Assembly: GCA_023653785.1 (NCBI GenBank)
Contig: JAMKCH010019904.1
Span: 1-64,000 of the forward strand
Direction: 5' to 3'
From: Ophioderma brevispina
Lineage: Eukaryota > Echinodermata > Ophiuroidea > Amphilepidida > Ophiodermatidae
DNA length: 64,000 nucleotides
Shown piece by piece: positions 12,190 through 23,735 of this stretch. A model generated the notes under the pieces. The model saw only the letters and a program-made list of their open reading frames with translations. It made no database searches and was not told the origin of the DNA. The number at the start of each line of letters is the position of its first letter. The stretch's first letter is position 1. The position numbers and the translations under genes were made by a program.

Positions 12190-12470
12190 ATTAGGTGCTT
12201 TAATGTTGGTTGGTTATGGGTGTTTTCACAACCCACATACGACCTCGTCCGTTGTTCATACAAAACTATTCTGAAATAACCCTTACAGTGGAGTTGATTC
12301 TTCAGCTCCAACGGTTTTGGAATGAGAAAATATTCCATGACAACATATAAAAAAATCAGAATTTTGCGTCAAGATCTCGCTTTTATGTGTTAAACCAATG
12401 GCGATGTCTAAAATTGGGATTTCTTGGCCGCCCTCCCCTGGTAAAAAGGTCCACTTTTGTCAAATCCCCC
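12190..12470. repeat. Dispersed repeat family C, copy 1
   Basis: It matches 62040-62290 in the same orientation. Shared stretches include TTACA..GCAGTGGAGTT.., GGCTCCAAC/AGCTCCAAC, TTTGGAAT(G/A)AGAAAATATT, 'TTTGTT/TTTGCGTCAAGAT' and AAATT..ATTTCTTGGC. No frame is conserved between the copies. Confidence 0.6.
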
Positions 12471-12741
12471 CCCCCCTTTGAAAAATCACACGACCCTCCC
12501 CGGGCCTCCTCCAAAAAATCCGGGTTAACGGGCCTACCACTCTTTTTTATGCATTTGTTTGCAGATGTACGGAGAAACAAGCCATGAAAATTGTATCAGA
12601 TGTAAGAAGAGCCGATGTTTATAAGTTTGTGTTGCTAAAATATATTGATAAAATCAGCTGGTGGGAAAAGCTTTCCTATATTGTTCTCCGTAATCTCTCA
12701 ACAGTCACACTAAGAGATCAGTTTGAATGCCCTCAAACAGT
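12471..12741. other. C-rich spacer 3' of the TMEM53-like gene
   Basis: Contains CCCCCCCCCC (about 12466-12475) and further C/T blocks. It should include the 3' untranslated region of the minus-strand gene ending at 12742. I did not identify a single convincing polyadenylation signal. Confidence 0.35.
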
Positions 12742-13677
12742 TCACACTGCACTTTCTTTCTTCTCTGTAACACCATTGTCTCCATTTGCAACACCTTGTG
12801 TAGTTTCCTCCTTTGGCGTGGTCACCAGAGCCTTCTTGAAATAATCAATCTGGTTGAGAAACGACTGTAACGTGCTAACATATTCCTCTCGATACTTGTA
12901 CATATGACTCACGTGCGGGGAGCTCTCAAACCGCTTCCCTTGCACAGACTTATGACCAGCATTATTCAGAGAAGTAATCGCTCTTTCAATAGCCCCAGAT
13001 GAAGTTATCGGATCGGCATCTGAATAGAAGAACAGCGAGGGCGCCTTAACTGGGTTGTGGTGAAACACACGAGAGGCTCTCATGTGATGCTGTCCAGCAA
13101 TGTTATAGGTCATTCGCTGGTACATCTCGAGACTCTTCCTCAGCCCAGTCTGCATTACTTGGTTCTTAAGAAGCACCTTGGACATCCCTATTGGTATGTT
13201 GTCCAGATCCACTGGACTGTCATAGATCTGGCCTATGATACGAGATGTGATCTCATTCTCTTTTTCATTTGCAAGCATACTTTGTAAAATCTCACTATAG
13301 ACATAACCACCGACGGAGAAACTGTGGACAAGGATGGGCTGTTTTTGCCGCTCTTCGTTACCCTGAATGAACTCCACGACATTATTGGCAAGGATCTGTG
13401 CCCCGGTCTTCGGGAGCAAGATCTGTAATGGCTTAACTTTAATAGTCAGAACATCGCATCCCTGGTCCAGATAAAATTGCGAAAAATTACCTAGATGGCG
13501 TTGCTTAGCAGCCAGCCAACTGAGCAACAGAACAATGGGGCGCCTTTCACTCTTATTCTCAAGTGCTTTTGGCGATTTCTGCAGTGAGAGGTTGTCGTCA
13601 ATTTTGATTTCTGGAACCTTTGGTTCACCCGTGCTCGCAGCGGCATAAAAGCGAACAATCCCTGGTTGCCATGGCAG
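12742..13677 (-). CDS. TMEM53-like (DUF829) alpha/beta-hydrolase-fold protein, large 3' exon
   Basis: This exon encodes about 311 residues up to a TGA stop. The sequence resembles the DUF829/TMEM53 family (human TMEM53 is about 277 residues). Visible hydrolase-like landmarks, counted in the exon: an LLLSWLAAKQRHLG strand-turn near residue 50, a nucleophile elbow HSFSVGGYVYSE with Ser about 121, YSDADPITSS with Asp about 220-222, and SPHVSHMY with His about 255-258. Whether it is catalytic is unknown; vertebrate TMEM53 is a nuclear-envelope protein linked to BMP signalling, and no such role can be read here. The reading frame continues upstream of position 13527 and lacks an early ATG. A T-rich tract ending TAG at 13678-13680 makes a good 3' splice site, so the start codon must be in an unseen upstream exon. 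A broken paralogue lies at 18170-19007, same strand. Confidence 0.85.
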   Translation of the reverse strand: MPWQPGIVRFYAAASTGEPKVPEIKIDDNLSLQKSPKALENKSERRPIVLLLSWLAAKQRHLGNFSQFYLDQGCDVLTIKVKPLQILLPKTGAQILANNVVEFIQGNEERQKQPILVHSFSVGGYVYSEILQSMLANEKENEITSRIIGQIYDSPVDLDNIPIGMSKVLLKNQVMQTGLRKSLEMYQRMTYNIAGQHHMRASRVFHHNPVKAPSLFFYSDADPITSSGAIERAITSLNNAGHKSVQGKRFESSPHVSHMYKYREEYVSTLQSFLNQIDYFKKALVTTPKEETTQGVANGDNGVTEKKESAV

Positions 13678-14159
13678 CTACACATAAAAAACAAAAGCAA
13701 AAAAAGAAAGACATTACAAATGGGCCAATCAATAAAAGTATGCCTCTAAGCAAATATTGTTTTCAAGTGTTCATTTTTCAAAACCTATTCCCTGCTGATC
13801 TACATGTATGGCAGTTTGATGTTAGTGAGGATGGTCCCAGTGAATTCCTTTCTTGATAAAGCTACCTTTTTAGACAAGTTCTCAAGGGATACCATTTAAA
13901 GGTTAGTGCCCACCAAAACCAAGGAAAAAGGTTGTCGAGGTTTAAAGTGCAATAAGGTCGTGTTTTTTAAGGTCCGGGTGCACCCAAAAATGGTGGATTG
14001 TCAATACTTATGGTGTCATGTTCAATTGTGCTGTCATACCATGGCAATACGCAACAAAAGTTAATGATTTACGGGGGCTCATTACAAAGAGAATTATAGT
14101 CTTCAAAATTATTGGTGATACAATCCAAAATCAGTAACCAATTAGCACCACACAATTAA
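13678..14159. other. Intron or upstream region of the TMEM53-like gene
   Basis: Antisense reading gives a pyrimidine-rich tract immediately before the exon. No further upstream exon could be recognised. Confidence 0.4.
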
Positions 14160-14260
14160 TTTTAAACTTAATTAGGACAGGGGTGGAGGTGGATGCAGGT
14201 TTTGAGGTGGATGCGGTTGTGAGGTGGATTGCGGTGCGTTTGCGGGGGCTTGGTGTACAT
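14160..14260. repeat. GGTGGATG-rich imperfect minisatellite
   Basis: TGGAGGTGGATGCAGG, TTGAGGTGGATGCGG and TGTGAGGTGGATTGCGG are three degenerate tandem units of about 22-24 bp. Confidence 0.6.
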
Positions 14261-14569
14261 TTTCAATGGGAACCACTTCAGTATTAACATTCATATTGAA
14301 TTTCATTTTGCATAAAATGGTGGAAATAATATTAAAAATCCATATTATTAAGTTCAGACCAATTGTATTCAAAGGATTACAAGAAAATCAATAAATTGAT
14401 TAAATTGGAACACAGGTCAGCGCACTTTCCTCCCTATACATTTCATAATTAGCTTCTTTAATTGCTGATAATTTGGTTGACAACGGTCAAATAAAAGAGA
14501 GCTGAGCCTTGAAATTTTCAGAAAAAGTTTGTATACAATAGGTATTTCATCCTGTACCTAGGAAACATA

Positions 14570-14745
14570 ATATATGTTCAAGGATGGCGGACTTTGACAT
14601 GAATAGCGCCCTCACCTTGAATTTGGTGTAAAAACTGTCATTTTCATGAATATATGGAAGGTGGAAATTTTTCATAATCTGTAAAAATGGATCCTTTGAC
14701 CTCAAAAAACATATACATAACAGTAAAATCAACATTGTTGGTGAA
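14570..14745. repeat. Single-arm relative of the 6245-7326 foldback element
   Basis: It resembles the right arm of that element: GCGCCCTCACCTTGAATTT, AAAATGGATCCTTTGACCTC and AAAAAACATA.ACATAACAG occur in the same order as GCGCCCTCGTGCC, AAAATGGATTCCTTGACCTC and AAAAACATAAATTAAAC there. Confidence 0.55.
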
Positions 14746-15682
14746 TAATAAAATATTTAACACAAAATTGTTTTTTTTATACCCCAAACAGAACAAATTT
14801 TTGAACACCCTGTAAAATTAATTTGGCTCTACATAATTCAGACAAATTATATATTGCCTGAAAGGTCTTTCTTTCCACATCACAAAAATACACTTCCATT
14901 TTTATTTCAATATCCTGCATAAGAATATGAAAGAAAAACAAAAAATAGGAGTTTAAAACTACTTTTTCTGTTGTTTCACCCTGTATAATTTATGTGACAC
15001 CCTGTATAATCATCCCAATCATGACATAGTTGAATGCCCCACCCTATAAGCTTTCAGAAAATATACTTTCATATGCTTCTGATAAAGACATTTTAAGCTG
15101 CAGTGTTATTTTTATAGAGAGGTTGTTTTTTGGCAAAATTGGTAGATGTGACACAAATGTGTCCCACCTTAAAAATATGACCAGAATGGAAGTGAGTTAA
15201 AGAAAGATGAAACATAAAAGTGATGGAACACAGATGACAAAATGAAAAAGTGAAGAAGACAACTTGTTTGACACCAACATCACCAAGTTCAGTTTGTGAG
15301 TTCTTGCAAGCTTCACTAGTCACGGCAGATGTCTGAACACATGATTTCATGTTTCTAGTAAGAAGATGCAAATGGTGAAGTACGCATAGGTTGAAGTAAC
15401 TCTTGCAGAAGGCAAACAAAATAAGCAGAGCAGGAGCTTTGCAGGATTTTCTTCAAAGCAGTTTCTGCAAAGCTCATTTTTGCAGAACTTAAGTTTTATC
15501 AGCTGCACAACACCTAAATTAGCCACAAATTAGACACAAACTTTGCCCAGAAACATGCAAACTATGATGCACAACCCAAGCACAGGAGCAAATTAGGTTT
15601 AACACCATATGCATATGATGTGACATCAATGTTACAACACATGTTAGCACCTGGTCTACTGACATGCTAGAAGCAATAGAGC
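14746..15682. other. Intergenic, nothing recognised
   Basis: AT-rich. CACCCTGTA(A/T)AATT(A/T)ATG-like phrases recur (about 14806, 14989, 15000). A small local repeat of CTTTGCAG / TCTGCAAAGC occurs near 15430-15490. A 108-residue minus-strand frame has no recognisable motif. Confidence 0.4.
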
Positions 15683-15877
15683 TTGACTATACTTCATCCG
15701 GACAGAAGTTAAAGAGTGATGTCATCACTTTCGCGCAGCTAATTTAGCGTGTATCGAGCATGCCGACTTTGTATGCTGGGCATTACTGCTGCGCCTTACC
15801 ACGATGAGCACGTTTAACACTGTTTGAAAGCTACGACGTTGCTCCTATTTACTTCTGGCCAGACGAACTATAGTTGA
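15683..15877. mobile_element. 195-bp MITE-like inverted repeat
   Basis: The left end TTGACTATACTTCATCCGGA (continuing CAGAAGT) and the right end ACTTCTGGCCAGACGAACTA (continuing TAGTTGA) are inverted, with about 22 of 27 positions matching. The GC-richer interior has no frame of note. Confidence 0.6.
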
Positions 15878-18169
15878 CTACTGCATTATTCAAGAGCCTA
15901 GTACTGGAGGAGTGCAAATTTTAAAAGCACAGGTTCTGCAGATGTGCATACATGCGCATACCAGCAGGCAGCACATTGTTCTTTGCCCAGTGGCAACATC
16001 ACATGTCACTTCATTTGTAAGTATAAACACATCAATTTATGATCTGGATGGAAAATGCCAAAATTTGATTTTGACATGCACATGCTGCTGAACAGATTTT
16101 TTTTCTCTATATCAATAAGTTTGTCTTTGAAAATATGCAATTACCATGCACCAATCAGTCTCATTTATTAACTTTTTAAACAGGGGTAGATTCTGTATTT
16201 GGTTATAACATGGAAATCAGTGGCGTAATGGGACATAAATCCCGAAATTGTTATCATTTCTGTATGGAACAGACATTCCAAAATGATGCATAATATCTGT
16301 TGGACTGTTTTGTCTAACAACTTATGACCTGGACACAATCTTTACGAGGAATGCAGTGCTGCTTCTTTCTCCTGTTATGTTTATACTGCAATAGACAATG
16401 CATTGATGAAGATCTACCTTTGCTAACGAGGCAAGTTGGCCAACTCAATTTGGGTTTTGTGGTGATGGAACCAGTCATGCAATGCCCCAAATCCTGAATG
16501 GCACAGATGAAATAAAGCTTGATGCTACAAAAATATGCTAGGTGCCTATGTCCCCCAGATTCTTTCTTCATCTGCCGTCTCTGGAGTGCAGCTTCTGGAG
16601 GTCATTTTGCTGCAGGTTCTGGTTGTTGCCCTGAAGCAAAGCTTTTGGCATTATTATTTATTGTAGGTTTTCAGTTTGCAGCTCCGTTCTGGTAGAGTTG
16701 CTCACGATGTGGTTTGTTCTTTAGCTGCGCAGCAGATCTTCTAGGTAGTGTTATTTGGTACAGATTTAGCTATTCTCTAGCTAATGAAGCTTCTAGTAGG
16801 GTTGTTCACTACAAACATTTACATCTCTGAATCCTAACATCTGGTATTATGCTTGCTTGAAATACTTTTACCTCATTAACACATTTTGTTTTTTATTGGA
16901 ATGTTTTCTATAAAATTTTCAAATAAAATTCAGCTGCTTTTGTACTTTCTAGGTGTCCAGTGTAATAATACTTTGAGATTCTGCTGAAGTTGTTTGCTAC
17001 AGAGTTTAATTTTTTCCTTAGATTTCTAGCAATGGGCAGCGGCAGATTTAAGAGTCAGCAGTGTCAGTAGCTGCTGACAGGGCCCCCCCTAAAATATTGC
17101 TCTCAGGGCCCTCAAAACCCCCATAGTCGCATAATAAAGTGCGACATTGCGTCGCTTTGCGATTGCTATAGGGCCCCACCTTAAGCTGCTGACCGGGCCC
17201 TTTCCTTAAATCCCAACTGGCATTGGGGATTTGGCAGAATTGTTCATTGATTTTGAATTGGACATTAGAACGACTATAGGTGAAGGCCACTTCACTTGCC
17301 AGTACTCCCCCCCCCGATATTTTGGGAAAAATTTTCTATTAATTTTGTCAATCTTTGGAAAATCTGTATTTCTACAACTTCACCTAAAATTGTGACAGTT
17401 TTCGTTGGGCATCAGTGCACCTGATGAATTCCAGCAGCCTTTATATGGATATAGGGCATGTGATGCGCACTTTATTCCTTAAGGAATGCTGGAATTCATC
17501 ACGGACACTAGGCCACAATATGGCCCAGCCAATATTTTTACTATTGTGGATTATCCTCAGTTTGGGTACAACAACATATTTTCCAATCATTTTATAGTAC
17601 AGTATACAAGAAAATTGAGACCGAGATACATGGGGGGGTGCAAATACATGTACATGGCTCCAAACTTAAAAATTCTATGCCTTAATAAGTATGTGATACT
17701 TCAAGTTACTTATTATACAATACTGTTCATACTTTACCGCATCTTCTGCGCTGCAGTGAGTTGAGATGCCAGAAATTGCAGATCTTTCCAGAATACTGCT
17801 TGCAGTACATTCGGTGTTGAATCACCAAAGTGGATTGATATAACAACAGTTGCGAAACAGATGTGGTAAAGTATACACGAACCTTAAAACTGTTCCCTAA
17901 AACTGCTTAAACTGTTCCCTAAAACTGCTTAAACAACTTTCACTTGCAATTGTGAATACTGTTAATCCAACAATTTTTGCAAGATTGAGTAAAGTGTGGA
18001 TTCTAGAAATCCATGCAAAAATCTTAAAGGAAGGTGCGCTCCCGGCATGCAACGCACTTCAACACCGACTTTCGGTCTTCGTCTGTGATGGAATCGCTTC
18101 AATGCTGGATCATCTTTACTAGGAGAAATCTGAATGGCTATTCAGTCAACACTGCGCAAATCATCTTGA
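15878..18169. other. Intergenic, nothing firmly recognised
   Basis: An 85-residue minus-strand frame (16314-16571) has a coding-like look but matches nothing I know. CAGCTGCTGACAGGGCCC / GCTGCTGACCGGGCCC flank a small unit at about 17070-17205. A perfect 2x copy of GTTCCCTAAAACTGCTTAAA lies at about 17890-17934. Confidence 0.4.
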
Positions 18170-19007
18170 ATCGTCAAGGCTGTTTGCGGAATGACTTGAG
18201 AGGTATCAACATCTCTTCTCAATTGTGTACATGTGGTTCACCGTGTACGAGCCCTTGAATTCTTATTCTTTTGCCCTGATACGGCTGGATTCCAACTTTC
18301 ATCCGAAAGTGGCAATCACTCGCCTGTTGTCGGAGGGCATCTGATCGGTCATCATCTGCAAGAAAAAAAACAGAGTGGGTACTTTGACTGGGTTGTGACG
18401 AAAGAGGCGCGATCCACGCTGGTGATGCTGCCCCACAACTGTGGGTCATTCTTAAGTAGCGCTCTGGCTTTCCTAAATCCCGTCTGCATGAGATTACTCT
18501 TAAGGAGTGCTTTGGACATTCCCGAAGGGATGTTATCCATGTCTACCAGCTGTCGTAGATCTGACCTATTATGCATCGGTGATCTCTTCTTCTCCTTTTG
18601 CGCAGATATCATGCGTTGTAGAATTTCGCTATAAACGTACCCCGCCGACAGAGAAACCGTGAACGAGAATTGGTTTGTCTCGCTGTTCTTCCTTCTGAAT
18701 GAAATCCACGACAGTTTCTGCAACTATAACCTGTGACCGTCTCCGGAAGCAAAACCTGAAGTGGCTTTACTTTGATTGTTAAACGTCACAAGCTTGGTCG
18801 AGATAAAATCTCGCAAATTTATTCAGGTGAACGTTGCTTTTGCCGCACCAGCCAACTCAGCAGAATCACCAGAAGTGGCGCTTTCCACTGCTTTCTAGTG
18901 GTTTGTTTGGTGATTTCTGCAGTGAGACATTCTCGTTAATCTTTATTTTCTGGAACACTTGGTCCACCGCTCACAGCAGCATAAAAGCGCATTATGTCTG
19001 GTTGTCG
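18170..19007 (-). pseudogene. Broken second copy of the TMEM53-like exon
   Basis: This region aligns with the exon at 12742-13677 over most of its length, on the same strand. Recognisable segments in shifting frames are MRFYAAVS, SLQKSPNKPLES, VKPLQVLLPET, the elbow HGFSVGGYVYSEILQRM (allowing a frame change), DMDNIPSGMSKALLKSNLMQ, QTGFRK, VPTLFF and QGKR. A 3' splice acceptor (TTACAG) sits at the same relative place, just before 19007. The frame is interrupted many times, mostly by single-base gains or losses, and the 3' part after the His-containing region is poorly matched. Amino-acid identity between breaks stays high while third positions differ, so the copy was under selection for a long time. 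Either it decayed recently or the assembly contains uncorrected indels. Confidence 0.8.
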
Positions 19008-19926
19008 CTGTAACTAACAACATATGGACGAAAAACAAAGGAATTAGGGGTGTGCCAATTGAGAATTATTAATTCTTCAAAATCAAAACTTGCTTTAAAA
19101 TCAGACGAAATTGCGCATGCTTGAAGAATACGTGGGGGGTCCACAGGTTGGATAACAAGCTGCTGACAAGACACGTCACAAATTTTCCTGATGCTTTTGT
19201 ACCCTCTTTCCTCACTTCCGTTTGATTCATAACCACAGACTTATTTCTGTGATTGCCGACCATGACATACACCCCCATGTTCCTAACCGAACACCAACCA
19301 CAAATTAAAAAAAGAGCCATGTTTTTTCCAAGCTCAATAACCTATTTATTGTGAATATCAATCAACAATTGTGGGGTTTCAGTTTAGGTGTATTTTCATC
19401 TAACGAGTAAAAATTTCTATATTTTAGTCCATTCCACCATTATCCATCAAGTCATGGAAATTAATTCCGTCTTGAATTGAATAGCGTATTAAATTATGTT
19501 TGCTTCTGTTTCTCTAAGAGCACCGAATCACTGTTTAAGAGCATTCCATGGCTTCAAGGATTTGTCAGCGAGGTACTATAGTCCCACGCTTTTCACAAAC
19601 AGCACCGTCTCTGTGAAATATTGTCGTAGAACACTGCTCGAGGAGCACAACAGCAGCACACACACTGACACAATGATTGGCATTGCAATTCTACATTGTT
19701 CAAGGTAACATCAAATGCAGGCAGGGCTTGAAAAAATGTAAAATTTTCTCCCGGGAAGTGATAGTCACATTTCTCAACATTTTCACAGATTTCCCACTAT
19801 AATCTTAGGTATAATTTTCCCTTCCAAATAGCCAACTTTCCTGGGAAAGGAGGCTTCCCGAATTCCCACTTTTCGAGCCATGAATGCAGATGACACTGTA
19901 AATGACTACTGGGACTACAAAATTGT
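19008..19926. other. Intergenic, upstream of the broken TMEM53-like copy
   Basis: No further exon recognised on either strand. Confidence 0.4.
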
Positions 19927-20265
19927 CAGTGGTTGCAACCAGAACTTATTTTTTCGGGGGGGGGTTGTGGAGGGGGGGATACAGGGAGTGGAAATTTGGG
20001 GGGGGGTGAGGTGTAAAAAAAAAAGAAAAAACCAAAAAAAAAAAACATAAAAGAATTAAAAAAAAAAAAAACACAATGATTTTTTTTGGGTGGGGGGGGG
20101 GCAATTTGTAAAACAATTTCGGCCCCAAATTCGCAGATTTTTTTACCAAGATATGGTGATTTTTGGCCCAATCAATTTGCCCCAAATCCCTCATTTTTCT
20201 TTCTTCTGTTCATGGGACAACTGGGGAGGCAAGAAAAGAATTACCACCCCCTCTGGCCACCACTG
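19927..20265. mobile_element. hAT-like MITE with 8-bp target duplication
   Basis: The ends are CAGTGGTTGCAACCAGA and CTCTGGCCACCACTG, inverted. The flanks AAAATTGT (19919-19926) and AAAATTGC (20266-20273) match at 7 of 8 positions. The interior is G-runs and A-runs (GGGGGGGGG, long A tract at 20016-20072), which create spurious proline- or phenylalanine-rich frames. Confidence 0.75.
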
Positions 20266-20774
20266 AAAATTGCAACAAATTATCACTAATTTACTGCATG
20301 TTGCCTGCACTGCTAGCTACTGCCGACACAAACAAGGACCCTAAAGAAGAAAAATAAGATGCTTTATTTTTTATTATCGGGAACATAATAAAAAGCAAGC
20401 AGGAAATTACACAAGAGCAAAAGGAGGTCATCTTTTGTTTTTACATGACGTGGTCATTTTACTTAAAGGTACCTCAGAGATTTCAAAATATATGTCCGTA
20501 TGCAAAAAAAATTAGACCAGGTTTTAAGTTAGACTTGTCTAAGTCAAAATTAGTTTTGTGTCCAAAATTGACAGTTATTTCCTTTTGTTTTTAAATTAAC
20601 TAAAAAACAAAAAAGATAAAAAATTTTAAAGATTAAATGCAAATTGCAAAACAAATACAAAATATTTCATGTCAATCTAAGGAAACTATCTTTCTTTTGG
20701 GATAACTTAGACCAGGTAGTCTAATTTTAGACCTGGACTAAACCTTTTAATGCATACGGAACCTTGTTTGGTGT
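20266..20774. other. Intergenic, short palindromic motifs
   Basis: TTAGACTTGTCTAA (about 20529) and TAGACCAGG..AGACCTGGACTAA (about 20710-20750) are small inverted motifs. No gene. Confidence 0.4.
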
Positions 20775-21734
20775 AGTACATTAGTAGAAATAGCCAACTA
20801 GTAACTAAAGATAGTCACAAGTGTATAAATAGTCCAGCCTAAAACTCAAGATAGTCCCCGTGTAGAAATAGCCAACTAAAACTAAAGATAGTCATGTAGA
20901 AATGCCACTAAACTAATATAGTCATTAGAAATAGCCAGCTAAAACTAAAGATAGTCATGTAAAATAGCCAACTAAAACTAAAGATAGTCATGTGAAATAG
21001 CCAGCTAAAACTAAAGATAGTCATGTAAAATACCAGCTAAAACTAAAATAGTCATGTAGAAATAGCCAACTAGCAACAAAGATAGTCTGTAGAAATACCA
21101 ACCTCAAACTACAGATAGTCATTAGAAATAAGCCAACTAAAACTAACTATAGTCATGTAGAAATAGCCAACTAAAACTAAAGATAGTCATGTAGAAATAG
21201 CCAACTAAAAAACTAAAGATAGTCCATGTAGAAATAGCCAACTAAAACAAAGATAGTCCCTGTAGAAATAGCCGCTAAAACTAAAGTAGTCTGTAGAAAT
21301 AGCCAACTAACACTAAAGAAGATTCATGTAGAAATATCCAACAAAACTAAAGTGTCATGTAGACTAGCCAACTAAAACTAAAGATCTCATGTAGAAATAG
21401 CCAACTAAAACTAAAGATAGTCATGTAGAAATAGCCAACTAAAACCAAAGATAGTCCCCATGTAGAAATAGCCACTAAAACTAAAGATAGTCATGTAGAA
21501 ATAGCCAACTACAACTAAAGATAGTCATGTAGAAAGAGCCACTAAAACTACGATAGTCATATAGAAATAGCCACTAAAACTAAAGATAGTCCATGAATAA
21601 ATTAGCCAACTAAAACTAAAGAAGTCATGTATAAAGCCAGCTAAAACTAAAGATAATCATGTAGAAATCCAACTAAAACTAAAGATGTTCACATGAAATG
21701 CCAACTAGCTTATAAGATGTCATGTAAAAAATGC
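20775..21734. repeat. Minisatellite, 34-bp unit, about 28 copies
   Basis: The unit is approximately ATAGCCAACTAAAACTAAAG followed by ATAGTCATGTAGAA. Unit boundaries drift because many copies have lost or gained one to three bases (for example AAATGCCACTAAAC, ATAGTCTGTAG, AGATAGTCCATG). Divergence is dominated by small indels and by a few internal deletions, not by base substitutions. Confidence 0.9.
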
Positions 21735-22449
21735 CTCAATTCCAAAGTTTTTGGGATGAAATCAACATTTTTTGTGTGTTGTATACAGTGCCATAGGATA
21801 CTGTGAATTTCCGGATCCGGATTTGTATAACAAAGTTGAGATTTTTCTATACGAAGGACTTTGATTTGAGCTTAGCTTTTTCACCCATATGCACAAGCAA
21901 TATACATGCAACAAACCTTTGATTATACTGATGCAGTATATTTTCACTGTCCTTCCAAGGCTGGACGACCTTCCGATTGCAATTGCTTCAAGTAAGGGGA
22001 ACTAAAACTGTTGGGCAATTAAAAAGTCCATACCATCCTGTCCCAATGGGCAAGAAGCCCCCTCAAAATTTGAAGTAAAGCAACTGTGAATTTGTTGTTC
22101 ACATTTGTATGTGACTGCTTTATGCAAGTCCTAGGCTCTCCCAAGGTGTTGCACAAAGCAACACCTTCATGATCGGTCCTATGGTGTGTGCACCACGGTA
22201 AACACCTCTACAACACAAGGAACTTCATAAAAATAACATTTTTGTTTGGGGTAGCAAAAATCAAAATATACTTTTTAAATACTGTTTAAAAAAGGTTAGT
22301 TTTTAACACAGTCACACACAAGGGTATCTAGCTTTTCTATGTCCCTGCACCTGAATTGAAACAACATTGCAAACATCAAAAGGTCCAGAAGTAGGCAAGG
22401 TTCCAGATGCAAGCACCAAGGTCCACGCCATAGGGCCGCCCACGTAAAT
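21735..22449. other. Intergenic; piece of a dispersed repeat
   Basis: About 21776-21850 is an inverted relative of 47235-47310 (GTATCCTATGGCACTGTA, CAACTTTGT). No gene recognised. Confidence 0.4.
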
Positions 22450-22735
22450 CATGGTCCCAGGCAAAGCTGCCTGGCCTTGTTCCAGACCAAGAGAAGATAT
22501 CAGTAGCCTTCCCACAATTCATTGCTTCCAATTGAAGTTTTTGTACAGGTGTCATGTGAATCGTTAGGGACGAAACCTCCTTAAAATGCAAGTGTGTGAT
22601 CAGGACGTCAATTTAGGCATGTTTCATCACTAACGTTCCACATCAGTACCTGTACTCTCCTTGAAAGCAATGCATTGTGGGAAGCTACTGAAATCTTCTC
22701 TTGTTCAGAACCTGCCAGACTAGAGGTCCAGCCTA
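22450..22735. repeat. Inverted repeat with ~70-bp arms
   Basis: GGCCTTGTTCCAGACCAAGA..ATTCATTGC (about 22470-22527) is inverted at about 22665-22725 (GCAATGCATTGTGGGAAGC..TTCTCTTGTTCAGAACCTGC). It may be a decayed foldback element. Confidence 0.55.
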
Positions 22736-23735
22736 CCTTCGCTGTAGAAAGTAGAACTAGAAGTGCCATGTAATTTTAGGATTTGTTGCCCCAGCAATCG
22801 GTCCGAAAAATGTCACAGGGGCGCGGGACACATGTATGCCATACAAGAAAGATTTGAAATCCCCATGTTAATAAGCCCCGTCATTTGTTTGGACCCGATT
22901 GCCGGGACAACCCAATTCTATTACTGGTACTTCTACAGCAATTGGCACAATATCTGTTCAGGGCTATGTTGTTTTTTTAACTCGACCTTTGAAGAAAGTG
23001 GCCTTAAAGGGCACTTTCCATCTCTCCCCTCCTCCCCGCAAATTTTCAGCACTTTTAGCCCACAGAAGCAATGGTTAAGAATCAATTGAGCTCATTTCTT
23101 CTTTTTGGCAAAACACTGAAAATATATAACTTTTTACTTCTACTTTTCCATACACTATACTCTTCGTCAGTAAATTCTGAAACAAAATTCTGGCTACGGC
23201 GCGCGAAAAACCCACGGAAGTGTGGTGACAAACCTTGACTACGGGAATCCAATACGCAATTCACAGACGACCGGCCCATGACCATTTGTTTTGCAGAAAT
23301 GATGCACGATATAGAGTTTCCGCATTGCACATGAAGTATGGCTTATTCCAAAACAAAATGATTTCCGATGGTACACTGCAGATTCAATATTTTGTATACC
23401 CAGAGCAACCATATTTAGTACTACAATACCCTTTTCAACAGACGTATTTACCACACAAAATCATTTGAGAGGAAAATTAAATCCATTGTCTTAGGATTTC
23501 CATACTTTGATTGCCATTGACACTTTGTTGTGAATAAACTTTGGCTCATTTGCAAATCTGTACCTGTAGCGAAAGAGTTGAAAATCCCTTCATTGGTGGC
23601 TTAAATCACCAATTGGCTGTCCAAGTTGCCCTCACTTTCAAAAATCTTCCCACCCGACATTTGGAATAGCAATCTAGCAACAAAAACAAGTGAATCAATG
23701 ATGCAGAAACCCATCAATTGGGATGGTTAGGGAAG
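22736..23735. other. Intergenic, nothing recognised
   Basis: A 108-residue plus-strand frame at 22763-23089 shows no family motif or convincing splice context. Confidence 0.4.

Noticed and set aside
19926..20194. Phe/Pro-rich frames of about 80 residues
   Set aside because: Produced by A-runs and G-runs inside a hAT-like MITE.
20775..21734. CRISPR-like regular repeats
   Set aside because: No distinct spacers between repeats; it is a continuous minisatellite in a eukaryotic context.
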